Position numbers and translations under genes: made by a program. From Craspedostauros australis (Eukaryota; Bacillariophyta; Bacillariophyceae; Mastogloiales; Achnanthaceae): a stretch of DNA of 64,000 nt. The DNA is taken from contig JAMXDE010000077.1 in NCBI GenBank assembly GCA_026770025.1, forward strand, positions 62,001-126,000, in the 5' to 3' direction. How positions within the stretch are numbered: the stretch's first letter is position 1; every line of letters begins with the position of its first letter. The notes beneath the pieces were generated by a model. It made no database searches and was not told where the DNA came from. It saw nothing but the letters and a program-made list of their open reading frames with translations. Shown piece after piece: positions 43,501-53,387 of this stretch.

Positions 43501-46212
43501 GACTTCTTTCGCTCGTTGTTGAGTCGCTTTCGACATCGGTCTCTGTCGCGATTTCCCAATCGCGCAGTCAACACACACGTCCAGTTTTCCTGTCACGTTC
43601 CAGCCGTACCTCCCAGCTGTTCGAGAGATGGTGTACGCGTCAACGTGGCCTAACATTTTATGAATTGTGTTGATGTCGACTGGTGCGTCGGTTGACACAC
43701 CAACATGAGCTTGGTCGTCGGCCTTGGCATTGCTCACCATGTTCACTCCGCAAACGAAGCCGCTCTGGGTCGCCATGATGCGGTCGAAGCTGATGCGCAC
43801 GCTGCCCTTCTTCAGGCTTATCACGATGCCGCGGTTGCTAATGTCGAACCCGTTTTCGAGAGCTTTATTGATGCTCAGCAGGTTCACCCACAGCTTTGGC
43901 ACGTACTTCACTGACTTGAGTACAACGATGGATGTCTTTCCATTCTTCTGCATGACGGTCATACGTTTGTCCCCCACCTTGGTTGCCTTGAGGAAGCGTC
44001 CGCTTCCGATCTTCACCGACTGGTCGGAGACTTGGACGTTGGTCATCCCCTTGTCACAGTTGGTGAGATGGCACGATGCGCCTGAATCGCCCAGCCAGGT
44101 GTTGCTTTCGTAGTGGTCTGGCGCGATGGCGGACCTCTTCGCGTCAACGTCGTCTAGGTTTCCGACCACCATAGCCACCTCGTGGTCTTCACCGTGTTCC
44201 GAGAAGAGCGGTAACACCGAGAGCTCCGCCCTTGAGTCTCGAACCCCCTTGTCGCTTTCATGATACATCCAAAGGATGGAGTGCGTAGCGTGGAGAGTCA
44301 TGCACGAGAGCAGGTCGCTGGGGAAAGGTTGGAGGTGGCGAGACTCCAAACTGTTGTTGATGTTGCAGGGGTTGCGACAGACGCTCACCGTGTTGATCAT
44401 TCCTATCTCATGTAGCTTGAAGTACACGGAGCGCGGCTCAATTTGTGGAGTGTGGTCCCCTGTGTGGGTATCCACAGCATCGTAACACAATAAGGCCAGT
44501 TCAGATCGCACATCATTGGCCGGGAGCACGTTGCTCAGCGACGCTCGGATAGCGTGGCGGAGGGAACCAGCTCCTGCGAGTATGGCGCGGCGTTCTGCGC
44601 GTTCCTCGTCGTTGGTAGGCACATCTCCGCTTGGGTTGGTGTGGAGTTGGATGAAGAAGGGAACCTCCAGGCATTCCACGCACCATGCGTAGAGTGGTCC
44701 TCGCTTGAGGCACAGAGGGCACCACGCTGTGTTGGTGGTGAGCTGTGAGGAGTTCTCAATCATGCGGTCCACACGAGAGAGCTCAGGAGCGAAGTTGTAC
44801 ACCGGGCGGCGGGCCGTACCCTCTTGGTTGGCTCCGCCCATGTCATCATCGACATCTTCGGTGTCCGTGGCCCCTTCGTTGGTGAGGCTTGCGTCGTAGT
44901 AGGACTCCTGTCCTTGGTTGGAGTTGCTCATCTTGTTGTTGACGTTGTGTGGTCTCAAAGAAAGAATGGGAGATGTGTCAGTCTGTTCGATGATGGCTGC
45001 AAAGGCGACGTCCTCCATTACTTTGGAGTCAGCTTGGTAGTTGCTGTCGTTGTCGCGTGTTTTCCCCTCGCCTGTGTTCACAGACAAATTGGTCACATTT
45101 TCCAATTCGTTCGTGTTTCCCAAGGTGGGCACACAAATTAGCTCGTCTGTCATTACAAGAGCCACGTTGTTATTTCCTTCCATCCCATCAGTCGCCACAT
45201 TAGCCGAGTCTGCCTCCTTCATGGCTGCCTTCAGCTTGAAGCACTGTAGGATCTTGTGTCCCTTCTTACCGCAGTACTTACACTCCCCATTGAACCTGGG
45301 TTTGCTGTTATTGTCTCCTTGGCCATTCTTCTTGTTCTTGCCATTGCCTTTCTTGGGGGCGGAGCGACAGTCTGCCTTCTTGTGACCGTAGGCGCCACAG
45401 TTGCGGCAGTGACCTTTGAAACCTCCCACTGCAGCGAATGCAGTCTCTTCCTGGTTGCTGTTGCTCTCACGTCTGTTGCCCCCAAGCTTGAGGTGTCGGC
45501 CGTCGTAGGTGGCACTGACAGACTCGCGGATGTCTTCGAGGGTCATGGTGTCTTCCATACCGTCGAACTTGAGCTCCAAGAGCTTGACGTCCGTCTCGTA
45601 TTCCCTTCCGAGGGCGTTGAGTACGAGCATGTGGTACTGTTGCATATCCATCTTGATGCCAGTACTAACGAGGCGATTACGCAGCACTTCCATCTCAGTT
45701 AGGAACGTGTCTGGGTGCTCACCTTTCTTCAACCGCATCCCGTTGAGTTGAGCCAACAACTTTGCCTTGATAGGCGCGGTACGTTGCTCGTAGATGCGTT
45801 CAAGGGCCTTCCACGCCTTGCGTGGGTCTCCACTCTTTGTGGGCCCGCCCTTGGTTCCCACCACAGCCATGAAGGCAACATTGCCTTCCGTAGTTTCATG
45901 GTTGATCGCCATGGTCAGTTCTTCAAACGCGCACTTAGCCAGCCCATTCTTGTATACTTCCTTCTCCTCAGCAGTCATCGAGGCTATCTTCTTCGCGATA
46001 GACTCACCCTCTTCGATCTTCACATCGGAGACGAGGGCGCTGGGGCCGAAGGGAGCTGGCTTCACCTCCACCTTGTCTAGATCCATGAGATACAAGTCCT
46101 CAAGGCCCCTGCCCGCGGCGCGAGCTAGGAACTTGATGCTCCAACCTGTCCAGCTGGAACGCTTGCCGTCGAAGATGACAACGCGGTCACTCTTGCGGAA
46201 ATAGGAGCTCAT
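40561..46212 (-). CDS. Element E gag-pol polyprotein, intact (1883 aa)
   Basis: One uninterrupted frame from ATG 46212 (MSSYFRKSDR) to a stop at 40561. The frame is also open 21 codons upstream, but only from a TTG, so the ATG is preferred. Approximate residues: gag core 95-240; zinc knuckles 269-282 and 311-324 (CX2CX4HX4C); acidic stretch; CPLC...CVEC (CX2CX9CX2C) 498-514, followed by a conserved SLSNVLPANDVRSELALLC block; protease DSGA from 709; integrase D911, D973, E1009 (D-x61-D-x35-E, the D,D35E pattern); acidic linker ~1160-1350; RT with D1472 in IIDFETAFLHG and YVDD 1555-1558; RNase H with ADSEFAGD and STEAEYVALSEA to the end. All catalytic residues that I can check are present. Gag and pol are one frame with no shift or stop, so any excess of gag must come from processing or another mechanism. 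Confidence 0.96.
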   Translation of the reverse strand: MSSYFRKSDRVVIFDGKRSSWTGWSIKFLARAAGRGLEDLYLMDLDKVEVKPAPFGPSALVSDVKIEEGESIAKKIASMTAEEKEVYKNGLAKCAFEELTMAINHETTEGNVAFMAVVGTKGGPTKSGDPRKAWKALERIYEQRTAPIKAKLLAQLNGMRLKKGEHPDTFLTEMEVLRNRLVSTGIKMDMQQYHMLVLNALGREYETDVKLLELKFDGMEDTMTLEDIRESVSATYDGRHLKLGGNRRESNSNQEETAFAAVGGFKGHCRNCGAYGHKKADCRSAPKKGNGKNKKNGQGDNNSKPRFNGECKYCGKKGHKILQCFKLKAAMKEADSANVATDGMEGNNNVALVMTDELICVPTLGNTNELENVTNLSVNTGEGKTRDNDSNYQADSKVMEDVAFAAIIEQTDTSPILSLRPHNVNNKMSNSNQGQESYYDASLTNEGATDTEDVDDDMGGANQEGTARRPVYNFAPELSRVDRMIENSSQLTTNTAWCPLCLKRGPLYAWCVECLEVPFFIQLHTNPSGDVPTNDEERAERRAILAGAGSLRHAIRASLSNVLPANDVRSELALLCYDAVDTHTGDHTPQIEPRSVYFKLHEIGMINTVSVCRNPCNINNSLESRHLQPFPSDLLSCMTLHATHSILWMYHESDKGVRDSRAELSVLPLFSEHGEDHEVAMVVGNLDDVDAKRSAIAPDHYESNTWLGDSGASCHLTNCDKGMTNVQVSDQSVKIGSGRFLKATKVGDKRMTVMQKNGKTSIVVLKSVKYVPKLWVNLLSINKALENGFDISNRGIVISLKKGSVRISFDRIMATQSGFVCGVNMVSNAKADDQAHVGVSTDAPVDINTIHKMLGHVDAYTISRTAGRYGWNVTGKLDVCVDCAIGKSRQRPMSKATQQRAKEVGDRLFMDTSSVQTHSLGRGKYWLLVIDDYSDYCWSYFITEKSDVGSKMLLLFQWLEANQRVTVQNVRCDNAGENRSAEKLLLNKGFAPTFEYTAASTPQQNGRVERKFATLYGKVRAMLNQTHLPKSTRGKLWAEAAHTATQLENIIGTKSREPACILLNGKIPKYANDLRMFGEMGMVHISGQTIKAKLDDRSKPAMFVGYGESHAKGVYRMMNLATSRILMTRDVTWLNKSYGEFKGIKDANISRMMNADDDSSSRDSSPERGVTWVRQSDSMSNIETDDDEQRSRTGEQEDSEDAALEQDDLLPVQEDQEPDEDVGDESGRDEDGRSEERTVEKEPPSTPVATPVAHVPRMVRDLAGYNNSPVPKEDRDYGSSETSESDDEKQETAQETEAKTAATEGPSFHTDGSMFNRDVAGMMIDTTHGKMRLDDFIAASQVTNDRIRPEQASVAMMLDPTTFEECWDHADPEKRKKWREAINKEFNDMTRRGVWEKIKRNRMPRNRRCVKTKWVFKEKRNGVFRARLVACGYSQIAGVDFSAHHAPVIHDATYRIMLTMKMLLHMDSMIIDFETAFLHGELDEEIYMQCPKGMRHEADECLLLKKTIYGLVQSARQWNKKLVDILLKLGFRQSKVDPCLLIRNQEGKLLLIGTYVDDCLCIGEKEELKQLTIDIKAEQFGIKVENDLEDYLSCKIIFNNEQSNCWVNQPHIIKNIIDTFKDDVLTLQQYGTPGTPGQGIQRNSNLPKVDSDRHSRYRSGVGMLLYLVKHSRPDIANAVRELTKVLDGPSAAAYKEMLRVMKFVSDTRDYGLRMQPTPLENDAWKIEIYADSEFAGDKDNRISVGGHLVLLQGVPIVWRSKAQRSVTLSSTEAEYVALSEAGKEIRFLTQLMEDIGLTMTKPVDVYVDNVGAIFIASNPSTSARTRHIDIRHHFTRELIDNGEARIQFVRSEDNIADGFTKNTKKEIYDRHKGSIIQLRSTMD

Positions 46213-46293
46213 GGTGGTGTGGTGGTGGTGATGTTTGTTGCTGTGTTGGTGGGTGATGGAAACGTTGGATTTCAATCGTAACGTTTCGAAACG

Positions 46294-47071
46294 TGTTGGA
46301 AATCCGGGGTTATAGTAGTAGACTAATCTGTTATCAGTCTGTACCGTTTTAGAACTGTGAGCATAACATGCTCATCTCCTTTCGATTCCAATTCGCAACA
46401 AGCATGATCCGCAGTAGCCACCCGAGGTTACACCCTTTTGCTTGGCTCCTTTCGTCTGCATCTTCATCTTGCTTTCATCGTGGTTCATCGTTTGCTTGGT
46501 TGAGGATTGGAGAGCACCTACATTCGTCAAGATCATACTCGTAGACCTGTAGGTACCTCTCCTTCGGTCTCCTGTCACCTCACTGGTCCCACTTCATTTC
46601 AGTTCCTCCCTCCGGTCATCTCGATGGTTGCCTTTGGATGCTTGGAACTTATTGTCATCTGGATCGTGGTCTTGGGTGAATAGGGATCGCCTCTGTTTCG
46701 CTTTCTCATATTAGGTTCTCAGGGACGCGTCGACTTGTTCAGATATATTGGTTGTCGCGCTCACTCGATTCACTCATGGGCTGGTGTGTTGCCATCCTCA
46801 TAGATCTCTCCGTTCCCGACCGTTATTGGGACATGGCCGAGTAGGCCACTGGATGAGGGTGCTTGGATGTCGCATAAGACAGGTAAGGCCATTGGGCTGT
46901 CCGAGTGCAACTGGTCGATTGCTAGGTTGCGGTTTGTCTGGTAGATGCTATTGGGGGTTGCGGCAATCATGGGTATCTTTGCACTTAATACCATTCCGGT
47001 TCTAGTCAGTCCTCATGGGAGCTGCGGTAGAATAGGGTATCTTTGCAAAGTCGTACCCCCGATTCCTGACA
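46294..47071 (-). repeat. 5' LTR of element E
   Basis: 778 bp, matching 39689-40466 with one visible substitution. On the plus strand TGTTGGAAATCCGGGGTTAT...GATTCCTGACA. Confidence 0.93.
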
Positions 47072-47077
47072 CGGCGG
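47072..47077. repeat. Right target duplication of element E (CGGCGG)
   Basis: Exact copy of 39683-39688, touching the E LTR end at 47071. Confidence 0.9.
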
Positions 47078-48505
47078 TGCGTGAAGACCAAATGGGTCTT
47101 CAAGGAAAAGAGAAACGGGGTATTCCGCGCCAGACTCGTGGCATGCGGATACTCGCAAATCGCAGGAGTCGACTTCTCAGCGCACCACGCACCGGTGATA
47201 CATGACGCAACCTACCGCATCATGCTCACCATGAAGATGATATTGAAGCTAGATAGCATCATCATCGACTTCGAGACAGCATTCCTACACGGTGACCTCG
47301 ACGAGGAGATCTACATGCAATGCCCGAAAGGCATGAAGCACGAAACCGACGAATGTCTGCTGCTCAAGAAAACCATCTACGGACTCGTACAGAGTGCCAG
47401 ACAATGGAATAAGAAACTCGTCGACATCCTATTCAAACTGGGGTTCAGACAGAGTGAGGTAGACCCATGCCTACTGATCCGGAATCAGGAAGGGCAACTG
47501 CTTTTAATCGGCACTTATGTGGACGATTGTCTCTGCATCGGAGAAAAGCAGGAACTGAAGAAGCTCGTGAAGGATATCCGAGCGGAACGGTTCGGGGTCA
47601 AAGTGGAGGAAGATCTTGAAGACTACCTAAGCTGCAAGATCATATTCAACCATGACAAGATGAACTGTTGGGTGAACCAACCACACATCCTCAAGAACAT
47701 CATCGATACGTTCGGGAGCGATGTGCTGAAACTACAACGATACGGAACACCAGGAACACCAGGGCAGGGCATCCAAAGGAACAGCGACGCACCCAAGGTG
47801 GACGAACAGCGACACAGCCGATACCGAAGCGGAGTAGGCATGCTGCTATACCTGGTGAAACACTCTCGACCCGACATCGCCAATGCAGTGCGAGAGCTGA
47901 CCAAAGTATTGGACGGACCAACAGCCTCAGCATACAAAGAGATGCTACGAGTCATGAAGTTCGTATGGGACACAAGAGAGTATGGACTGAAGATGAAACC
48001 AAGTCCACTGACTAACGATGCATGGAAGATTGCAATATTCACCGACAGCGAATTCGCGGGTGATAAGGACAACCGCATCAGCGTAGGAGGGCACATCGTC
48101 CTACTACAAGGAGTGCCGATCATATGGAGATCAAAGGCACAACGCAGCGTAACACTCAGCTCAACAGAAGCAGAATACGTCGCACTGTCAGAAGCAGGGA
48201 AAGAAATCCGCTTCGTGACGCAACTGATGAGAGACATCGGATTAAAGATGCACAAGCCCACGGACGTTATGGTCGACAACGTCGGAGCGATCTTCATCGC
48301 CTCAAATCCATCGACATCCGCAAGAACAAGGCACATCGACATCCGACATCACTTCATACGTGAACTCGTCAGAAATGGAGAAGCCATAACCAAATTCGTG
48401 CGATCGGAAGACAACATCGCAGACGGCTTCACAAAGAACACCAAAAAGGAGATCTACGACAACCACAAAAATCACTTCATCCAACTGCGGTCTGCAATGG
48501 ATTAA
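47078..48505 (+). CDS. Element D gag-pol, second part (RT and RNase H)
   Basis: Continues the D frame in the same phase from the RT start (VKTKWVFKEKRNGVF) through IIDFETAFLHGDLDEE, QSARQWNKKLV, YVDDCLCIG, the YGTPGTPGQG loop and RNase H (FTDSEFAGDKDNR, STEAEYVALSEAGKE, HIDIRHHF) to a stop at 48505, 74 bp before the 3' LTR. No lesion apart from the separation by element E. It has no start of its own, so it should not be expressed unless transcription starts inside E. Confidence 0.92.
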   Translation, partial: CVKTKWVFKEKRNGVFRARLVACGYSQIAGVDFSAHHAPVIHDATYRIMLTMKMILKLDSIIIDFETAFLHGDLDEEIYMQCPKGMKHETDECLLLKKTIYGLVQSARQWNKKLVDILFKLGFRQSEVDPCLLIRNQEGQLLLIGTYVDDCLCIGEKQELKKLVKDIRAERFGVKVEEDLEDYLSCKIIFNHDKMNCWVNQPHILKNIIDTFGSDVLKLQRYGTPGTPGQGIQRNSDAPKVDEQRHSRYRSGVGMLLYLVKHSRPDIANAVRELTKVLDGPTASAYKEMLRVMKFVWDTREYGLKMKPSPLTNDAWKIAIFTDSEFAGDKDNRISVGGHIVLLQGVPIIWRSKAQRSVTLSSTEAEYVALSEAGKEIRFVTQLMRDIGLKMHKPTDVMVDNVGAIFIASNPSTSARTRHIDIRHHFIRELVRNGEAITKFVRSEDNIADGFTKNTKKEIYDNHKNHFIQLRSAMD

Positions 48506-48579
48506 TGGGAGTAAGGCGAAAGGTGAGAGAGAACTACGGTGATGATGGATGTTATGTTGTCGACGCGACAATGGAAGGG

Positions 48580-49325
48580 TGTTAGGAATTGAGGGTACGA
48601 CTTTGTCGGAATACCCGTGATTGCCGCACCTCCCAACATTGTTCGTCACACCTTTGAATATTATTCATCACATGTTCAGAGACTATTTGTCACACCTTTG
48701 TATACCATGTCATTATGACTATGACTAAGCATACGGACGCGATTGATACCTGTATAACCGCGAGGAGGATAGCCTGTCCTCTGGTAACGTAAGGAAGACA
48801 CCCACGGCGGATCAGGAGGTCCCTATACCACGCCAACCATGGCAACCATCCAGACGACGACGTCGATCAGAAGAGCATGTCCATGGGCAAGTGACGCACC
48901 TTCTTCAGAGGACAGCACATGCCTCTCCTGCGGACAAGAACATCCGCAGGTTTGGAACATCAGAAAGGATCAGAACATCCGCAGGTTTGGAACATCACCA
49001 AAGGTGACATCGATCATGAGACAATGGTGTCATGAGATCAACGACGGAAACATGAGATAGGCAAGTGCTCAAGACCGCAGATCCCTACCATGCAAGCGTA
49101 GACAGCTACGACGATGCAGAGACAAGGAAGCAAGAACAGAGCATGATGAATGAAGGGGGAAGCACCTAAGAGACAACAGGACGCCCCGTGTCGCCACCGC
49201 GACAGATGCCTGCCATGAAGATGAAATCGAAAGAGAAAGTGAGATTGTGCTCACAGTTCTAAAACGGTACAGTTTCTAACAGCAGATTAGATCTTAGTAC
49301 TAACTATAACCCCGGATTTCCAACA
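48580..49325 (+). repeat. 3' LTR of element D, joined to the secreted-protein gene
   Basis: 746 bp. The first two thirds match the 5' LTR with few changes; from about 49021 on there are many, as if this part came from a different copy. It ends CCAACA at 49325 and directly meets the truncated gene at 49326. Confidence 0.92.
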
Positions 49326-51950
49326 CACACTTCCTGCAACTCTGTTCCTTGATTGATGCAATCTGTAGCAAGCGGTGTATCCTTTGCACGCATTCTTTCC
49401 AACAAAGACACTTGCCACGATCGGATCCGTGGTTGTAGACCCTTGGTCGTCGCGCTGCGCAATGGTATCGCATGCAGCTACTCCATCGCATGCTCCTTCT
49501 TCCACTCGTATATTGCCAAAGACATTCACTCCCAAAGCATTGCAACTCCGGCCTGTAACACAAGCCCTGGGTCCGATCACCCTGAATCCGACTTCGACCT
49601 CAGCAGCTGGCTGATCTGGAGAAAAATTGCCCACCCCAGAGCAAGCACTGTCTCCCTTGCAACTGTCAAGTATGATTGTGTTGGGAGGCACGTTTGCGCA
49701 GGCCCATTTTCCATGACACGACCCTGAGCTCACCGTCATCACACCACCGCCACCAACAGGGCCAATGGTGCAAGGTATTTCACCGCTGCAGCAGTCGTCA
49801 CTGCACGCATTTGTCACCACAGACGCGCTGCCAGTGAAGAGCTTCTTGTCCTCGTTCACGATCGCCAACAATGCCTTGGTCACACTTTCTTCGTTCTTGA
49901 TGTTATTGAAGCGTTTCTGCGCCACCTCCAATGTCACCGGCTGTGGAGGGTCTTTCTCATTGCATCCAAAGATGCTCATGACCATCTTGCGCTTCCCCTC
50001 AGCCAGAGCGTCAAGCATGGAGACGAACTCCGCGCATGTGCCTGTTGCACCATCGCACAATAAGTCACCAGTGATCCCATTGAACGTTGATGAGACGTCA
50101 CCCGGTTTTGAGAGACATCCAACAGTGAAGGATGCTGGGGGAGGAAGAGTTGGACTACTTGTTCTTGTGGGCTGTTGCGAAGGCTGTGAGCTTGGTACAA
50201 CTGACGGCATGTCAGTTGCATGGGTCGATGGGAGTGCGGACGGTTGTTGGGAGGGCTGGGCGGACGGAACTTGCGATGGTCTGTTTGACGGGAGTGAGCT
50301 CGGGATATCTGACGGCATCTCAGACGCAACTTGCGAGGGAGTGTCTGACGGAAGATATGAGGGCGTCAGAGACGACAAGATCGTTGGATTGGAGGTTGGT
50401 CTTCTTGTGATGGTCGGAAGAGGTGTTGGAAAGAAGGTCGGGGTCTCTGTGGGCAAGCTGCCTCTCCCAATGCAGTACTCATCCACCTTCTTTCCAGTCG
50501 GATTGCCACCGGAGCTGATGGCTGCCTTGGGGCAAGCTCCATCGGTGTTGCTGATGAGATACGCCCCACCGTTGTCGCAGTCTTCTGCGGTGATGCATCC
50601 CCGGCAAGTGCCGGCGACACTGCACTCACCAGGAGCGACGATGATATCCATTCCCAACCTGTCGTTGAAGCCAATCTTTTCGCAGGAGCGATCCTGTGTG
50701 CAACTGCCGTCGCCAATGGTCAGACTCCCTTCGCGCTTGCCGGCACTGCCATGATTGACTGTAGAATGGGTATCCTTGCAGGCATCGATGCCAACGCATG
50801 CATTCGGTCCAATGTGGATGTGGCTTGGGAAACGGTTGGAGGTCTGCTGCTCACTGCGGCGTCCGGCTGCGTTGCACGTGTCGGGGCCAACGCAAGAGGC
50901 GCCCAGGACGACGACATTCCCGTACGAGCGGTGCCCCACTCCCTCGCATGATCCTGGATTGGTGCATGAAGCTTCACCCACGAAAGTGACCCCCGCAACG
51001 GATGGATTGAGATCATTTTCATTCATGGATTCGCATGCACTCACGCCAGTGCACGACGAGTCCAGGATGAGGGGATTTGGTCCGATGTTCTTGCATGCGC
51101 TGTCGCCGGTGCAGCTGGTGATGGCGACGGTCATGAATGGTGGAGAGCTGGAAGCGGAGGCGGCGGCAGAAGTGCACCCCGAGGATCCCTGGCAGCATGG
51201 GTCTGCGACGGCAGGCGATTGCATCGCAGCGATGGCCGCGCATGCTTCGTTCATGGCATCCAGACGTTCAGTGACGAGGGTCGCGCTAGTGGAGGCGATC
51301 ATCGTGAGTTGCTCAGCGAGCACAGTGTCTGTTGCGTACTTGTTGAAGAGCTTGCGAGCGGCTCCTTCGCTGAGGTCTCCAGCACAAGCGAAGAAGTTCT
51401 GCAGCTCTGCGGATTCCTTCACGGCAGTCACGGCCTCGCGGCACGATGGCTTGGTGGCATCGCAGATGATGGTCTTGGCGCTGGCTTCGGCAAGGGTGAG
51501 GGCGAGGGCGAGGGCGGTGGCACCGTCTGGCTTGCAAGCAACTTCGATGGCGGCATCGAAGGGCGCTGGGTCAGAGGCTGGTTGAGTGGTAGGCGACATT
51601 GAGGGTATCTCAGCTGGAGGGCCCGTCGGCGGGCCGGTCGGTTCATGCGTCGGCGAGGCAGTCGGAGGGCCCGTGGGTCCAGTAGTCGGCGATCCAGTCG
51701 GCAACGCGGTTGGCGCAGAGGCCTCGGGAACACTCGGGTTGTCTGTGGCAGGCTCTCGCTCGGCCTTGTTTTGTTTTGCCGCCTTCGCGTTGCCATCAAC
51801 GCCGACCTTGAGGGCGCGGATCTTGTTCATCGCCGTGCGGAGTTCCTTGCTTGGATCCACAGGAGTCCTGTTGCCGCGGAGCACGGCGTGGACCGTTGCC
51901 GTGTTGGCGAGAGCGAGAAAGGCAACGAAGGCGGCCTTGGCGTGGATCAT
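49326..51950 (-). CDS. Secreted PS-rich / Cys-repeat protein, 3' end cut by element D
   Basis: Starts at ATG 51950 with a clear signal peptide (MIHAKAAFVAFLALANTATVHA, residues 1-22), so it is secreted or on the cell surface. Then a Pro/Thr-rich stretch (GPTGPPTASPT, ~75-110); a helical Cys-containing domain (~130-235); about seven Cys pairs of the form SCxGxxAC (~245-480); a long PSxxPS linker (~500-605); a second copy of the helical domain (~615-720, sharing CDxA(T/G)...C and A(R/Q)K(L/R)FN); and a second run of SCxGxxAC repeats to the break. So the protein is an internal duplication of a [helical domain + Cys-repeat] module around a PS hinge. PS-rich linkers with Cys repeats are characteristic of diatom secreted proteins; the exact role is unknown. 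At 49325 the D 3' LTR replaces the native C-terminus and the frame adds 12 LTR-encoded codons before a stop. Confidence 0.85.
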
Positions 51951-52489
51951 GGTTGCTCGATACTTGGTGGTTGGTGATTGATCTTTCAGGGTTGATCGTT
52001 GTTTGTTTGGTGTTATTGGTTGATAACTTGGATGAATTTATGAGATGAAGAGATTGATTTGTTGGTTGTTTGGACCATTTTGCTTGCATGTTCGATGTTG
52101 TGCATGAGGCAACATGGTACGAGGACAGCATGATGCCCAGGAGGCCAAAGCTCCTCCGCAGCTGGAACCTTCACAAACTGGGACCTCCACAACTGGTGAC
52201 ATCACCGTTGGACAGAAAGACTCCGTGGATCGATGCCGATGCCCAGCATTTATGGTGCAGGATGACCCTCCCTGATGTACATCATCCATTGGGCCTGAAC
52301 TATAATTCGTACGAGCAAAGCGCCTGCGAGTATGGTGGGACAAGCAGACACGGAACATGCCACCCTTGCTCATCTCCACATGTCATCATCTGTCGTTCTT
52401 CTTGATCTGCAATTCTCGTCTATGCCAGGAGAGGACTTTGTCGTGGTCTGATTTCCACAATGATGCGCTTCGCGTGGTTTGGCACACAA

Positions 52490-52600
52490 CTCGCAACACG
52501 CAACACGCAACCACCACAACTCATAACAGGCAACACACAACACACAACACACAACACACAACACACAACACACAACACACAACACACAACACACAACCGC
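52490..52600. repeat. Microsatellite (AACACAC)n
   Basis: A run of AACACAC/AACACGC units. Its complement yields a spurious Cys/Val-rich frame. Confidence 0.9.
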
Positions 52601-53387
52601 CACAACTCATTCGGTAACAGAACACTCTTGGAGTAGAGCGCTGGAAAATGCACGGGGGTCTTGATCACGTTAATGGAAGAACACCAACGATGAATCGGTA
52701 CTTGGGCTTGTGGTTGGAACATAACCAGGTCATTGAAGCTGGTAGGGAACGAGACCTGAATGCGCTTTGCAGGATCAACCATCTTTTCGAATTTTGATTG
52801 GGCGTGCGTGAGTACGAGAGTGGTCTAGTCCTGAAATTTGTACGCCGGAGCAGAGCATCACTTTTTCCTTGCGACTTGTCATGCTATGATAGGTGAATTG
52901 GCCTGCGCCTATGTGGGCGTCGCCCTGGCATCAACACTCCAAGACTGATGCGTTTTACTGTGCAGCTACGCCACTCAACAGTCGCGAACGTGGTGCCCTG
53001 TGTCTGGGGTCGCAGGTCTGGGATCCTTGTTCTTCAGTTGAGGAGAAATCTCACTGGGAATCTCCTGAGTGAGACTTTGGCCCCTCATGTGACAAATTTG
53101 TCATTCAACAATGACTTGACACAGTTGTATGGATGTGACGATTCTCTTCTTTTCGAAGTTTCGAACAACACTTCGAAAAGGCACCATGCCTTCGTGGTAT
53201 CGACCGTAGTTGCAACATCAAGCATAGTATCTCATGAAGAACCAATCGTTGTTGTGTGTGGGTTCGTGGCGTGTATCCGCACACCGTGGAGCGTTCAGTA
53301 TCGTGGACTGCTCAGCATCGCGGAGCGTGGTGCCGTCTTCGGTGGAGTTCTCTCAGAGTCTCCGTGTTGATGAGCGTGGACGAAGGG

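Larger units (their letters stand above)
39689..47071 (-). mobile_element. Element E: intact, very recent copia-type retrotransposon
   Basis: Minus-strand element, 7383 bp. LTRs at 39689-40466 and 46294-47071, both 778 bp; the only difference I noticed is one C/T (about 40402 against 47007). Target duplication CGGCGG. Complete single gag-pol frame between them, palindrome at 46282-46293 and polypurine tract complement after 40466. It lies inside element D pol. Near-identical LTRs, an exact target duplication and an unbroken frame are what a recently mobile and possibly still active element would show. Confidence 0.96.
34323..49325 (+). mobile_element. Element D: copia-type LTR retrotransposon with element E inside
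   Basis: 5' LTR 34323-35069 (747 bp), 3' LTR 48580-49325 (746 bp), palindrome CGTTTCGAAACG at 35070-35081, polypurine tract ACAATGGAAGGG before 48580. Without element E it is about 7.6 kb. The LTRs differ by roughly 20 changes and one indel, mostly in their last third. The flanks are the related transposase (left, agagtg) and the secreted-protein gene (right, cacact): no target duplication, and two different genes. This suggests the two ends come from different insertion events joined by recombination. Confidence 0.93.

Noticed and set aside
52370-52782. Minus-strand Cys/Val-rich frames
   Set aside because: Translation of the AACAC-type microsatellite only.
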